NCBI GenBank assembly: GCA_040905045.1
Contig: JBBDSH010000071.1
Location: 34,777 to 98,776, forward strand
Direction of reading: 5' to 3'
Source of the DNA: JBBDSH01 sp040905045
GTDB taxonomy: Bacteria > Pseudomonadota > Gammaproteobacteria > Eutrophobiales > Eutrophobiaceae
DNA length: 64,000 nucleotides
Under the pieces are notes generated by a model that was given only the letters and a program-made list of their open reading frames with translations, was not told the origin of the DNA and did not search any database. This document shows positions 1-9,128 of this stretch, one piece after another (positions within the stretch are counted from its first letter, which is position 1; each line of letters begins with the position of its first letter). Both the position numbers and the translations under genes were made by a program.

Positions 1-716
1 ATCTTGATATCGTCCTCGTTCACCAGCTTGGCCGCTTCTTCCTCCGTCAACACCTTCATGGCTTCCTGCACGCGCAGTTTACGGACCTTTTTTTTACCAC
101 CGCCCATATTCTGGAACATGTTCTGCAGCTGGCTGGTCATCTCCTCCATGCCCGGCGGCGCCATGATCTCCACACCCACCGACGGCATCTCCACCTCGAT
201 TTCCACTTCCTTGTCATCAAGATCGCCGGAACGCAACTTGTCGCGGAATTTCTCACGCGTCGCCCGGGATGGTTCCTCCCGGCTGTCATCCCAGTCGCGA
301 GGCGCGGGCAACAGGATGTCCAGGATGCGATCCTCGGCGGCCACTTCCGCGCGCGGCCGGACTTTTTCCATTTCCGACTCGCGCGTCATCTTGACAGCCA
401 CATCCGCCAGATCACGGATAATGGATTCCACATCACGTCCCACATAACCGACTTCGGTAAACTTGCTCGCCTCCACCTTGATGAACGGCGCATTGGCCAG
501 TTTCGCCAGACGGCGTGCGATCTCCGTCTTGCCGACACCGGTGGGACCGATCATAAGAATGTTCTTGGGCGTGATCTCGTTACGCAGCATCTCATCCACC
601 TGCGAGCGGCGCCAGCGGTTGCGCAGGGCGATGGCCACAGCCCTCTTGGCCTCCTGCTGGCCGATGATGTGTTTGTCCAGTTCGGATACGATTTCTCGGG
701 GGGTCAGTTCCTTCAT
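1..716 (-). CDS. hslU: HslU, ATPase subunit of the HslUV protease (3' part outside window)
   Basis: AAA+ unfoldase that feeds substrates to HslV in the cytoplasm. The translated N-terminus begins MKELTPREIVSELDKHIIG and carries a Walker A motif GPTGVGKTE near residue 57, followed by the HslU-typical VGYVGRDVESIIRDL stretch. The charged intermediate domain follows (about residues 110-240), and the frame is still open at base 1, so the Walker B and sensor regions are not visible. The ATG lies four bases after the hslV stop, so the two are co-transcribed and probably translationally coupled. Identity is secure; only completeness is unknown. Confidence 0.96.
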   Translation of the reverse strand, partial: MKELTPREIVSELDKHIIGQQEAKRAVAIALRNRWRRSQVDEMLRNEITPKNILMIGPTGVGKTEIARRLAKLANAPFIKVEASKFTEVGYVGRDVESIIRDLADVAVKMTRESEMEKVRPRAEVAAEDRILDILLPAPRDWDDSREEPSRATREKFRDKLRSGDLDDKEVEIEVEMPSVGVEIMAPPGMEEMTSQLQNMFQNMGGGKKKVRKLRVQEAMKVLTEEEAAKLVNEDDIK

Positions 717-720
717 ATTG

Positions 721-1272
721 TTAAACTTCTTTGCCTGGGGTCAGTTCTTCGATGACGAGTGAATGATTGGTATAGATACAGATATCGGCGGCAATGCCGA
801 GGGCTTTTTCGACAATCTCGCGCGCATTCAGGTCGGTATTTTCCAGCAGGGCACGGGCCGCGGCCTGGGCAAAACCGCTGCCTGAACCGATGGTCATGAC
901 ATCGTGCTCCGGTTCAATGACGTCGCCGTTGCCCGAAATAATCAGGGAGGCGCTTTGATCGGCGACGCAGAGCATGGCCTCCAGACGGCGCAGCAGGCGA
1001 TCGGTGCGCCAGTCCTTGGCCAGTTCCACCGCCGATCGGGTCAGGTTGCCCTGGTGCTTTTCCAGTTTGCCCTCGAATCGTTCAAACAGGGTAAAGGCGT
1101 CCGCCGTGCCGCCGGCGAATCCGGCCAGTACCCGGTCGTGGTAAAGACGGCGCACCTTGCGAGCGTTGCCTTTCATGACAGTGTCGCCCAGGGAAACCTG
1201 ACCGTCACCGCCGATGACCACATGCCCTTCCCGGCGCACGGAAAGGATGGTTGTTCCACTGTATTGCTCCAA
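721..1272 (-). CDS. hslV: HslV, threonine peptidase subunit of HslUV
   Basis: Proteasome-like N-terminal-nucleophile peptidase that forms the proteolytic core with HslU. The frame is open to 1290, but I place the start at the TTG at 1272. It has an AGGAG Shine-Dalgarno eight bases upstream and gives MEQYSGTTILSVRR, where a six-residue propeptide is removed to expose the catalytic Thr. This matches the short propeptide form known in many proteobacteria. The GFAGGTADAFTLFERFE segment and the C-terminal CIYTNH stretch are family hallmarks. The product of 183 aa is normal length. First gene of an hslVU pair. Confidence 0.95.
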   Translation of the reverse strand: MEQYSGTTILSVRREGHVVIGGDGQVSLGDTVMKGNARKVRRLYHDRVLAGFAGGTADAFTLFERFEGKLEKHQGNLTRSAVELAKDWRTDRLLRRLEAMLCVADQSASLIISGNGDVIEPEHDVMTIGSGSGFAQAAARALLENTDLNAREIVEKALGIAADICIYTNHSLVIEELTPGKEV

Positions 1273-1351
1273 CTTGAAATCTCCTGCCAATAAGGAGCAA
1301 CTATTTTACACGAGAGTACAGGGTTTAGGGGCTGGGAGTTGACTGAATCAG

Positions 1352-1503
1352 TGTTCCGACTCTGTGTACTCCGGAAACCTGTAAGCGGACCGTATGCGGC
1401 AGGGAGACCGCATTCGAGCTACAAAGCCTGCCCCGGACTTGATCCGGGGGAGGTATTTACCGCGTGTCTGCGTCAGGTTTCCGGAGTACACAGAGCCGGA
1501 ACA
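1352..1503. repeat. Variable-arm palindromic element A (conserved core, private arms)
   Basis: The left arm (1352-1381, starting TGTTCCGACTCTG) and right arm (1474-1503) are reverse complements at 29 of 30 positions. Between them lies the core shared with four other elements in this window: ACCGTATGCGGC, a short hairpin, TTCGAGCTACA, then GTATTTACCGCGTGTC. The core is interrupted after TACA by a separate hairpin (1426-1451). It sits between xerC and hslV, which run in the same direction, in an otherwise gene-free 261-bp gap. Function unknown. Confidence 0.85.
1426..1451. repeat. Nested mini-hairpin inside element A
   Basis: A 26-bp hairpin, GCCTG then CCCCGGACTTGATCCGGGG, interrupts the core of element A between TACA and GGTATTTAC. 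Related copies lie at 54727-54752 and, inverted, at 54973-54997. Each sits inside or beside another repeat. Probably a small mobile hairpin; no coding capacity. Confidence 0.75.
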
Positions 1504-1533
1504 GCTTTTATATGACCGACGATTTACGCTTCC

Positions 1534-2433
1534 CTACTCCTGACCCCTCTTCTTGGCCCTGGGATGGGCCTTGTCATAGACCCGGGCCAGGTGCTGAAAA
1601 TCAAGATGGGTATAAACCTGGGTGGTACTGATATCGGCATGGCCCAGCAATTCCTGAACGGCGCGCAGATCGCTGCTGGATTCCAGGATATGGGTGGCAA
1701 AGGAATGGCGCAGCATATGCGGATGAACGTGACTGGCCATACCCTGTTTCAGCGACCATTGCCGCAGGCGCTGCTGGATGGAGCGGGGGCTGATACGGGT
1801 CCCTCTCCGGCTGACGAATAACGCCGTCTCACCGTCGGCCGCCAGCGTTGCGCGGACTTTGAGCCATTCCCGCAGGGCCTTCAGGGCATGCCGGCCGACA
1901 GGGATACTGCGCGTTTTCCGGCCCTTGCCCGTGACCGTTACCATGGCATCGGCGGAATCCACACTGCCCAGGTCCAGCCCCGTCAGTTCCGACAAGCGCA
2001 GGCCGGAAGAGTACATCAATTCCATTATGGCCCGGTCACGCAATGCCAGAGGGGTGTCTTCCGTGTTATTCAGCAGTTGCTGAACCTGATCCACATCCAG
2101 CGTCCGCGGCAGCCGGCGTGGTGTTTTCGGCGTGGCGATACCCTGGGCCGGATTGGAGGCAACCTCACCGCGATCCAGCAGAAAACGGTAAAAGGCGCGG
2201 ATGGCGGAAAGATTCCTCTGCAGACTGCGGCCGCCGGCGCCTTGCCGGTGTCGTTCGGCGACGAAACCGCGCAGCAGACGGCCGTCCAGATCGGCCCAGG
2301 CAGAGATGTCATGATCGCGGCAGAAGGCTTCCAGATTGAAGAGATCGCGCCGGTAGGCCTTGCGGGTATGTTCGGAAAGATGGTGCAGCGTACCGAAAAA
2401 CTCATCCAGCAATGCTTTCTGGTCTTTGTTCAT
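1534..2433 (-). CDS. xerC: Tyrosine recombinase XerC
   Basis: Site-specific recombinase that with XerD resolves chromosome dimers at dif. At 299 aa it is family-typical. An N-terminal SAM-like core-binding domain (about 1-90) precedes the catalytic domain. Catalytic residues are visible: Arg in SSGLRLSELTGLDL, His/Arg in HPHMLRHSFATHI, His in LLGHADIST and the nucleophile Tyr in TTQVYTHLDF. It lies directly downstream of DUF484 and dapF, the usual gammaproteobacterial order. The last codons and TAG fall in a degenerate GGGGTCAGGAGTAGGG tract resembling the heptad repeats described elsewhere. Confidence 0.95.
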   Translation of the reverse strand: MNKDQKALLDEFFGTLHHLSEHTRKAYRRDLFNLEAFCRDHDISAWADLDGRLLRGFVAERHRQGAGGRSLQRNLSAIRAFYRFLLDRGEVASNPAQGIATPKTPRRLPRTLDVDQVQQLLNNTEDTPLALRDRAIMELMYSSGLRLSELTGLDLGSVDSADAMVTVTGKGRKTRSIPVGRHALKALREWLKVRATLAADGETALFVSRRGTRISPRSIQQRLRQWSLKQGMASHVHPHMLRHSFATHILESSSDLRAVQELLGHADISTTQVYTHLDFQHLARVYDKAHPRAKKRGQE

Positions 2434-2481
2434 ATTGCCTGATGAATCACGAATCCCAAACTCCGAGCCCCGAGTCCCGTA

Positions 2482-3189
2482 TCATCTCGACGCCACCCAG
2501 GGCTTGAGAATCAGACTCAGTACTTCAGCCATATTGGCCAGCAGTTCCACGCCCATACCCTCCTGGAAGCGTTCGGCATCCCTGCTGCCTATGGCCATGA
2601 CGCCGCCCCACTGCGGTGCGTGCAGCGGCACAATAACGGCCGATGCAATGTCGTCACCGTCGTCATCAAACAGGAACACCTGCTGCTGACGTTTCAGACG
2701 CCCGGATATAGGCAGACGCCTGGCGATAATGGATCGGAACAGGGATTCCTCCTGTATCCCGGGACCGGCGAATTCGTCGCCGGCATAGGTGTCGACGAAG
2801 GCCGGATTGGCAAACAGCCGTACCGAAACATAATCGGCCCGGAAATTCCTGCGCAGGTTTTCATACAGGGTTGAAAATATCTCCTTGGGCTCGGCGGCGT
2901 CCATCAGCGTCAGGGCCAGTTGATGCATGCGGCGGGCCAGTTCCTCATTCTGCCTGGCGATTTCAATAAGCTCATGCAGGCGCTTGCGCAGATCATCGTT
3001 CTGTTCGCGTAACGTCGCCACCTGTTTGGCCACCAGGGATACCGCTTCGCCGCTGGCGTGCGGCACACTGATCTCGGAAAGCAGGTCCGGATACTGATTG
3101 AAAAATTCGGGATGGTCCCGGAGGTATTCCGCCACGCTTTCCGCCGAAATTGCAGTCGCGCCGGATTCCGGATTTTCCGCTGTACTCAT
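2482..3189 (-). CDS. DUF484 family protein
   Basis: 235-aa cytoplasmic protein of the DUF484 family, which is generally found between dapF and xerC in Gammaproteobacteria; its biochemical role is not established. The N-terminus SVAEYLRDHPEFFNQYPDLL is the family signature. A predicted coiled coil (about 65-95, rich in Leu, Glu and Arg) leads into a GAF-like domain (about 100-230). The start overlaps the dapF stop by four bases (ATGA), indicating translational coupling. The short gap to xerC contains a degenerate CGAATCC/CGAGCCC word repeat. Confidence 0.9.
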   Translation of the reverse strand: MSTAENPESGATAISAESVAEYLRDHPEFFNQYPDLLSEISVPHASGEAVSLVAKQVATLREQNDDLRKRLHELIEIARQNEELARRMHQLALTLMDAAEPKEIFSTLYENLRRNFRADYVSVRLFANPAFVDTYAGDEFAGPGIQEESLFRSIIARRLPISGRLKRQQQVFLFDDDGDDIASAVIVPLHAPQWGGVMAIGSRDAERFQEGMGVELLANMAEVLSLILKPWVASR

Positions 3190-4016
3190 ATGCTGATTCG
3201 CCCTTTATATACCATGGTTGCCGGCCCGCTCATCCGGACCGTTTCACCTTCACCCTGCCAGCTTATCACCAATGTTCCTCCTTTTAACCCGACAACCACC
3301 TCCTTATCAAGTCTGCCGGCCATTCTGCCGGCCACGACGGCGGCGCAGGCACCGCTGCCGCAGGCCAGCGTCTCGCCGGCCCCGCGTTCGTAGACGCGCA
3401 GGCGAATATGCTCCCGGTCAATGATCTGCATGAAACCGGCATTGACACCCTCGGGGAAATCCGGATGCTGCTGAATCCGCGGCCCCAGCGTCTCAACCGG
3501 AGCCTCGTCCACGTCTTCCACGGGCAATACCGCATGGGGGTTGCCCATGGACAGGGCGTACACCTCGACACTGATATCGTCCAGTCGCAATTCATAGCTA
3601 TCGGCGCGCTCTCCGGCACGCATGGGTATCTTTGCCGGTTCGAATCCGGGAACACCCATATCCACAGTGTACATACCGTCTTCACGACGATAAATCCGTA
3701 TGACTCCCTCATCCGTTTCGGCGTTGACAGTGTCTTTTCGAATGATCCCTTCACGGTAGAGAAACTCGGCAATACAGCGAGCGCCGTTGCCGCATTGCTG
3801 TACCTCGTTACCGTCGGCATTGAAGATACGATAGCGGACATCGGATCGGCCATCCCGTGCCGGTTCGATCAGGAGCAGTTGGTCACAGCCGACGCCGAAA
3901 TGCCGATCGGACAGAAAGCGGATCTGGTCCCCGGTCAGGCGGATGGACTTGTCCAGTCCGTTCAGGACAATGAAGTCATTGCCGAGACCATGCATTTTGG
4001 TGAATTCGAGATCCAT
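3186..4016 (-). CDS. dapF: Diaminopimelate epimerase
   Basis: Cofactor-independent epimerase converting L,L- to meso-diaminopimelate for lysine and peptidoglycan synthesis. Both catalytic cysteines are visible: QQCGNGARC near residue 75 and ETLACGSGACA near residue 218. The N-terminus MDLEFTKMHGLGNDF is classic and the 276-aa length is normal. It heads a dapF-DUF484-xerC operon. Upstream (4017-4171) is a purine-rich heptad repeat that probably separates it transcriptionally from the MscS gene. Confidence 0.97.
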   Translation of the reverse strand: MDLEFTKMHGLGNDFIVLNGLDKSIRLTGDQIRFLSDRHFGVGCDQLLLIEPARDGRSDVRYRIFNADGNEVQQCGNGARCIAEFLYREGIIRKDTVNAETDEGVIRIYRREDGMYTVDMGVPGFEPAKIPMRAGERADSYELRLDDISVEVYALSMGNPHAVLPVEDVDEAPVETLGPRIQQHPDFPEGVNAGFMQIIDREHIRLRVYERGAGETLACGSGACAAVVAGRMAGRLDKEVVVGLKGGTLVISWQGEGETVRMSGPATMVYKGRISI

Positions 4017-4065
4017 GCCGGACAGATTACCGCGACTGACCGCACTTGCCTAGCCCGCTCTTCGC

Positions 4066-4187
4066 GTGAGGAGTAAGGGGTAAGGAGTGAGGAGTAGAAC
4101 TCGGATACTACCGTTATGAGGTCAGGACCTCACGCCTCACCCCTCATCCCTCACTCCTTACTTCTTACTCCTTACTCCTTACTCTCA
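4066..4187. repeat. GGAGTRA heptad repeat, inverted arrangement
   Basis: Runs of the seven-base word GTGAGGA/GTAAGGA (4066-4096) face complementary runs of CTCCTTA/CCTCACC (4129-4187), so the tract could fold into a long hairpin. The distal arm contains the stop codon and last codons of the MscS gene (ending MNESKE). It lies between mscS and dapF. Five further loci of the same word are listed below. Confidence 0.8.
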
Positions 4188-5275
4188 TTCATGGCGATAC
4201 CATCCGGGATGTGGACGGTGGTGGTGGGGAAGGCGCATTCGGCACCGTGTTTTTCTATGATATCGATAATCTTCAGCATGACATCCTGCTTGATCCGATG
4301 ATATTCCACCCAGTCCGTCGTCTTCGTGAAAATGTAAACAAAGAAATTCAGCGACGAGGCGGCAAACTCATTGAAGTTGATGATGATTTTCTGATTGGTG
4401 TCTATATCGGGATGGTTTTTGACCATCTCTTTCACATCCGCGACGATATCCGCCATCTTGCCGGCATCGTCATAACGGATGCCGACGGTTTCATAAATGC
4501 GCCGGTTGATCATGCGCGAGGGATTTTCCACCGAGATGGTGGTAAACACGGCGTTGGGCACATACAGCGGCCGTTTATCGAAGGTACGGATGCGGGTGAC
4601 GCGCCAGCCGATTTCCTCCACGGTTCCCTCGATATTGCGATCCGGGGAACGAACCCAGTCACCGACCGAGAACGGCCGGTCCATATAGACGACCATGCCG
4701 CCGAAGAAATTCGCCAGCATGTCCCTGGCGGCAAAGCCGATGGCAATACCGCCGACCCCGCCGAAGGCGAGTACACCGGTAATGCTGTAGCCCAGTGCCT
4801 GAAGAACAACCAGGCCGGCCGTAATAATGACCGAGATGCGCAACAGTTTGGCCACAGCCTCGGCGGTCGTCCGGTCATAGGTCGGATCCGTCACCAGGTT
4901 ACGGGTGATGACATTGTCCGCCGCCCGCTTGATAAAGCGGAGTAAAAACCAGGCAATAATAACAATCAGGCCCACATCCCGGATGGGAACCGCCGCTGAA
5001 AAGACAAAGGCTTCGGTCCTGCGGCTGGCAATCTCCACGGCAAAAGTCATGCCCACCAGCCAGATCAGGACGGTCAGGGGGAGACGCATGGCATCCAGCA
5101 TGGCATCGTCCCAGTCCGTACTGGTTTTTCTGAAGCGGGCATACAGCTTTTTCAATACATGCTTCTGCAACCAGTCCAGCAACAACGCCAGAACTATGAT
5201 CACAAAGACCTGAATGATCCAGGACTCTCCCCGCAGATAGGCGATCATGTCCGAGAGGTAATCAATGAACTCCAT
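4172..5275 (-). CDS. MscS family mechanosensitive ion channel
   Basis: Inner-membrane small-conductance mechanosensitive channel protein of 367 aa. Four to five hydrophobic segments lie in residues 15-175. They are followed by the pore-lining helix and beta domain GGVGGIAIGFAARDML and FFGGMVVYMDRPFSVGDWV, which are signature MscS sequence, and a C-terminal alpha/beta domain. Longer than E. coli MscS (286 aa) but within the YnaI/YbdG size range. The final residues ESKE plus stop are encoded by the downstream heptad repeat, so the natural C-terminus may have been altered by repeat insertion. The TraB/GumN gene ends 14 bp upstream, suggesting an operon. Confidence 0.92.
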   Translation of the reverse strand: MEFIDYLSDMIAYLRGESWIIQVFVIIVLALLLDWLQKHVLKKLYARFRKTSTDWDDAMLDAMRLPLTVLIWLVGMTFAVEIASRRTEAFVFSAAVPIRDVGLIVIIAWFLLRFIKRAADNVITRNLVTDPTYDRTTAEAVAKLLRISVIITAGLVVLQALGYSITGVLAFGGVGGIAIGFAARDMLANFFGGMVVYMDRPFSVGDWVRSPDRNIEGTVEEIGWRVTRIRTFDKRPLYVPNAVFTTISVENPSRMINRRIYETVGIRYDDAGKMADIVADVKEMVKNHPDIDTNQKIIINFNEFAASSLNFFVYIFTKTTDWVEYHRIKQDVMLKIIDIIEKHGAECAFPTTTVHIPDGIAMNESKE

Positions 5276-5289
5276 GCTGTTTCCCCGTT

Positions 5290-6219
5290 TCAGTAGATTT
5301 TTGTAATGCGGTAACCCTGCTTCTCGAGCAGGTTCAATATCCCGTCTTCACCGGGCAGATGCATGGCGCCGACGGCGATAAAGGCGGCCCCCTGCTCCAG
5401 ATACTCCTGCATGCGCTCGACCATGGTGTGATTGCGTTTATGCAGGATTCTTTCCGTCAATGACTCATAAGCGCTGTTGTCATCGAAGGCATGACTCTGC
5501 CCATGAATATACAATCCCTTGAGGTCCCGTTGCAGGTACAGGGATTTCATAATCTCGAAATCCTTTTGCACCGTATCATAATGACATACCGTATCGGCCA
5601 GCAACCGAAGCTGATCGTCGAGGGGCATTTGATTAAATATCTCTCCCTGTTCCCGCAGGGTCTCCAGGCCGTGGACTCTGGCACCGTTATCCAGCGCCGT
5701 CTCCATCAATACCAGGTCCAGAATCTTGCGCAGATCGGCGGGATAACTCATGGTGACAAAGGCAGCCCAGGGTTTCATGGCAAGAACCGCCTGTTGCGGA
5801 AGATGGTAGGACTGCAGGATGGTTGTCACCCTGTCGAACATGCCTTCGGAAACCAGTTCCTTTAAATAGCGGCCGTCACTGAAGAACATCATGCTGGAAA
5901 GCTGCATCGCCTGTTCCGCATCGGGCACGGCTTCCATGACAAAATGCCGGCTCCCGGCCAGGGCCTCTTCCACGGGTTCCGGCAGATCGACAATTGATTC
6001 ATCACCGACGTGAATGGTGCCGAAGATATAACCGGATTCATCGCCGGGCGCTCCAACCCGCCACAGTATCCCTTCCTCAAACCGATCCGGTCCGGTGTAT
6101 TCCACTTCCACCGTACGCATGTCACGGCATTCGGGTGGCTGTGTTTCAGCAACCGGGTTGCCCGACAACAGGACAAACAGGCCGATAAAAGCGGTTAATC
6201 TATGTCTGTATTTCATCAT
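5290..6219 (-). CDS. TraB/GumN family protein
   Basis: 309-aa protein with an N-terminal signal peptide (basic MMKYRHR, then a hydrophobic stretch ending near residue 25), so periplasmic or membrane-anchored. Family motifs are GYIFGTIHVGDESI near residue 62 and FIAVGAMHLPGEDGIL near the C-terminus, containing the paired GxxH residues thought to form a metal-dependent hydrolase site. Substrate in bacteria is unknown. The start overlaps the 3' end of nagZ by 20 bp, so it is co-translated with nagZ. Confidence 0.85.
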   Translation of the reverse strand: MMKYRHRLTAFIGLFVLLSGNPVAETQPPECRDMRTVEVEYTGPDRFEEGILWRVGAPGDESGYIFGTIHVGDESIVDLPEPVEEALAGSRHFVMEAVPDAEQAMQLSSMMFFSDGRYLKELVSEGMFDRVTTILQSYHLPQQAVLAMKPWAAFVTMSYPADLRKILDLVLMETALDNGARVHGLETLREQGEIFNQMPLDDQLRLLADTVCHYDTVQKDFEIMKSLYLQRDLKGLYIHGQSHAFDDNSAYESLTERILHKRNHTMVERMQEYLEQGAAFIAVGAMHLPGEDGILNLLEKQGYRITKIY

Positions 6220-7264
6220 CGCCCAGATCCAGTTCCGGAGTTGTGTTCATGGCAACCAGTTCGGCGCTGGTAGCCCGCCAGTCTATATCCTGTTGCAGTT
6301 GCGGCGGTGTTATGCCGGGATCGCGGCCGTGCATGCGCATCAGCCGCACCTGGGCTACGGGATCCGGTTCCAGCTCCAGCGAGGACAAAAGCGACAGCGC
6401 GGCTTCCTGATTATTGCAGACCAGCACCATATCACAGCCGGCTTCCACCGCAGCCATCGCCCGGTCCGGATAATCACCGGCGACGCCGGCCCCGGCCATG
6501 CTGATATCGTCACTGAAGATCACGCCCTGATAGCCCAGTCGCTGTCTCAGGATCTGTTTCAGCCAGACGGGGGAAAATCCCGCCGGCTTCCCGTCCACCT
6601 GTTTATACACCACATGCGCCGGCATGATGCCGGGCAGGCCGTTCCCGATTAGCCGCTCAAACGGCACCATATCCTGCATCATAATGTCCTCGAAACGGCG
6701 ATCATCCACGGGGATATCCAGGTGGGAATCCTCCCTGACACCGCCGTGACCGGGAAAGTGCTTGCCCACGGCCGCCATGCCGGCGGTTTTCATGCCGCGC
6801 ATGAAATGCCGGCCCAGATCGGTTACGGTTTCCGGGTCACCGTGAAAAGCGCGATCACCAATAACACGGCTGATATTCATATCCAGGTCCAGGACCGGTG
6901 CGAAACTGAAATCCACGCCCGCGACGAGCAGCTCCATGGCCATCAGCCAGCCGGCCTTGCCGGCCATCGATCCCGCTTCCTCCGCATCACGCTCATACAG
7001 ATGACCGTAACTGCGGCACGGCGGCAGGCGGGTAAAGGATTCCCGAAAGCGCTGCACCCGCCCGCCTTCGTGGTCCACCGCGATCAACAGCGGCGGCCGC
7101 CTCAAGGTGTGGATATGCCCGGTTAATGCCACAAGTTGATCGATATCCTGATAATTGCGGGCGAACAGGATCACGCCGCCGACGAGTGGATGCTGAAGCA
7201 TTTCCCGTTCATCCGGCTCCAGCACCGGTCCGCGCAGGTCCAGCATGATCGGGCCGAGACTCAT
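6200..7264 (-). CDS. nagZ: Beta-N-acetylhexosaminidase NagZ
   Basis: Family 3 glycoside hydrolase that removes GlcNAc from anhydromuropeptides in cytoplasmic peptidoglycan recycling. The GH3 signature KHFPGHGGVREDSHLDIP (about residues 165-182) carries the His/Asp of the catalytic loop; the nucleophile Asp lies in GVIFSDDISMAGA. At 354 aa it is family-typical, with no signal peptide. It sits 60 bp downstream of two peptide ABC permeases, and a periplasmic-type L,D-transpeptidase and peptide-binding protein lie 6 kb away. This fits a murein-peptide recycling theme (inference). Confidence 0.95.
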   Translation of the reverse strand: MSLGPIMLDLRGPVLEPDEREMLQHPLVGGVILFARNYQDIDQLVALTGHIHTLRRPPLLIAVDHEGGRVQRFRESFTRLPPCRSYGHLYERDAEEAGSMAGKAGWLMAMELLVAGVDFSFAPVLDLDMNISRVIGDRAFHGDPETVTDLGRHFMRGMKTAGMAAVGKHFPGHGGVREDSHLDIPVDDRRFEDIMMQDMVPFERLIGNGLPGIMPAHVVYKQVDGKPAGFSPVWLKQILRQRLGYQGVIFSDDISMAGAGVAGDYPDRAMAAVEAGCDMVLVCNNQEAALSLLSSLELEPDPVAQVRLMRMHGRDPGITPPQLQQDIDWRATSAELVAMNTTPELDLGDDEIQT

Positions 7265-7324
7265 CCGCGACCGCCTTTATTGTTCATCGGTTTGTACATG
7301 CCTTGTCCGCCTGCACCGGTTTGT

Positions 7325-8113
7325 TTACGCGTCTTTCACATCCATGTGATCCCTGAGACGATCGCCCAGAATATTGATGGACAATACTACCAGAAAGATG
7401 GCCAGACCCGGCGCCAGGACCATATGCGGCGCAACCAGCATATAACGCATGCCATCCCGGATCATGCCGCCCCAGGACGGCTGCGGCGGTTGTATACCGA
7501 TCCCCAGAAAAGACAGTGTCGATTCGGCAATGACCACCCCGGCCAGTTCGAAACTGGCCTGGACGACAAGGGGCGCCAGTATGAGCGGCAATACGTGCCG
7601 GAACAGGATCCGGCCGGCGGGCACGCCCAGCGCCCTGGCCGCCTGAACGTGTTCCCGTTCCTTCAGGGCCAGCACCTGTACCCGCGACAACCGGGCAAAA
7701 CCGACCCAGCCGACGGCCGCCAGTGCAATCACCGCATTGGACAGGCCCGGTCCCAGGAGTCCGGCCAGGGCGATGGCCAGTAACAGGCCGGGAAATGCCA
7801 TGAAGATATCGATCACCATCACCAACAACCGGTCCCAGAGACCACCGAACCAGCCTGCCGCAATCCCGATCATTGTGCCGATCAACAAGGATATGCCAAC
7901 CACCGAGACCGCCACCGCCAGGGAAACCTGCGCGCCCGCCGCGAGACGTCCTGCTATGGATCGACCCAGATCGTCGTTACCGAGTATGGCTTCCTCTCCC
8001 GGCAAAGCCAGAATGTGTTCCAGGGAAATGCTCCGGATATCAATATTGATCAGTGATACCGCCGCGCCCGTTACCAGCCATACTCCCAGTATCAACAGGG
8101 CGAAACGGATCAT
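7325..8113 (-). CDS. dppC: Peptide ABC transporter permease, DppC/OppC type
   Basis: Inner-membrane permease half of a dipeptide/oligopeptide importer. The frame is open upstream, but the ATG at 8113 gives MIRFALLILGVWLVTG and lies one base after the dppB stop. The 262-aa product has a TM1, then SISLEHILALPGEEAILG plus GNDDLGRSIAGRL, equivalent to the DppC GTDELGRD segment. Five more TM segments follow, with the C-terminal AESTLSFLGIG motif. No ATPase gene adjoins, so the transporter needs ATPases encoded elsewhere. A substrate-binding lipoprotein at 13623-15161 is a candidate partner. Confidence 0.9.
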   Translation of the reverse strand: MIRFALLILGVWLVTGAAVSLINIDIRSISLEHILALPGEEAILGNDDLGRSIAGRLAAGAQVSLAVAVSVVGISLLIGTMIGIAAGWFGGLWDRLLVMVIDIFMAFPGLLLAIALAGLLGPGLSNAVIALAAVGWVGFARLSRVQVLALKEREHVQAARALGVPAGRILFRHVLPLILAPLVVQASFELAGVVIAESTLSFLGIGIQPPQPSWGGMIRDGMRYMLVAPHMVLAPGLAIFLVVLSINILGDRLRDHMDVKDA

Positions 8114-8114
8114 G

Positions 8115-9038
8115 TCAGGCCTCCAGCCGCATACGCGGATCCAGACCGGTGCTGAGAATATCGGTAACAAGATTGACCAGGACGTAAACGGCACTGATGA
8201 ACAGGACGCAGGCCTGTACCACGGGATAATCCCGCCTGTGAATGGCATCGATGATCAATCGCCCGACTCCCGGCCAGTCAAAGATGAATTCCGTCACCAC
8301 GGCGCCGGTGAGCAGCGCTCCCAGCTGAATGCCCAGGATCGTAACCACCGGCAACAGTGCGTTACGCAGGCCGTGTTGCAGGATCACAGTGGCTTCACCC
8401 AGGCCTCTCGCCCGCGCCGCACGAATGTAATCCTCCCCCAGCACCTCCAGCAGGGATGCCCGGATCATGCGCGACTGCAGTGCCGCCAGCGCCGTACCCA
8501 GGGTTAATGCCGGAAGTATCAGCGACGACCAGCCCTGCATGCCGCTGACCGGCAACCAGCCCAGCCAATAGGAAAACAGCAGGATCAGCAGCGGGCCGAG
8601 CCAGAAATTCGGAATCGAAACACCGGCGACGGAAAACAGCATGGCGATGCGATCTGCCACACTGTTTCTGTAAACAGCGGCCAGGATGCCGAGCGGGAAT
8701 GCAATACACAGAGAGGCCAAAAAGGCCGCGGCCGCCAGCGCCAGGGTAGCCGGAATACGCTGCATAAGCAGTTGCGCAACCGGCTCCCGCGAATGAATAC
8801 CGATACCCAGGTCCAGGTACAGCAGCCTTCCCAGGTAATGCAGCCACTGTCCCAATAACGGCCGGTCGAGTCCCAGTTGCCGCCGCAGCTCCGCCCGGTC
8901 GGCCGGGTTCGCCCCTTCGCCCAGCATGACGTCGACAGGATCGCCGGGGATCAGATGCATCAGCAGGAATACGACCGTTGCCACGCCCAGCATGACAACG
9001 GCAGCGGCAAGCAATCGGGTCAGGATGTAGCGCGTCAT
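8115..9038 (-). CDS. dppB: Peptide ABC transporter permease, DppB/OppB type
   Basis: 307-aa inner-membrane permease. The start MTRYILTRLLAAAVVMLGV and the following HLIPGDPVDVMLGEGA are the standard DppB N-terminus. Six TM segments are visible, with the cytoplasmic EAA loop around residues 190-220 (DYIRAARARGLGE) and the FIFDWPGVGRLIIDAI signature near residue 250. A GGAAGG Shine-Dalgarno abuts the ATG. First gene of the dppB-dppC-nagZ-TraB run; its promoter must lie in 9039-9260, which also holds a heptad tandem repeat. Confidence 0.93.
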   Translation of the reverse strand: MTRYILTRLLAAAVVMLGVATVVFLLMHLIPGDPVDVMLGEGANPADRAELRRQLGLDRPLLGQWLHYLGRLLYLDLGIGIHSREPVAQLLMQRIPATLALAAAAFLASLCIAFPLGILAAVYRNSVADRIAMLFSVAGVSIPNFWLGPLLILLFSYWLGWLPVSGMQGWSSLILPALTLGTALAALQSRMIRASLLEVLGEDYIRAARARGLGEATVILQHGLRNALLPVVTILGIQLGALLTGAVVTEFIFDWPGVGRLIIDAIHRRDYPVVQACVLFISAVYVLVNLVTDILSTGLDPRMRLEA

Positions 9039-9060
9039 CCTTCCAGTCTATTAAAGCGAC

Positions 9061-9128
9061 AAGCTACTAGCTACTGGCTAGTGGCTAGTGGCTAGTGGCT
9101 CGTGGCTCGTGGCTCGTGGCTCGTGGCC
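9061..9128. repeat. GGCTCGT/GGCTAGT heptad tandem repeat
   Basis: About nine consecutive seven-base units: CTAGTGG repeated three times, then CTCGTGG four times, with degenerate flanks. It lies in the 308-bp gap between divergent dppB and the EAL gene (start 9347). The rest of that gap shows no gene; a sequence AGGTACATACAAAACCC near 9218-9236 is unremarkable. The same heptad recurs at 60984-61173. Confidence 0.85.
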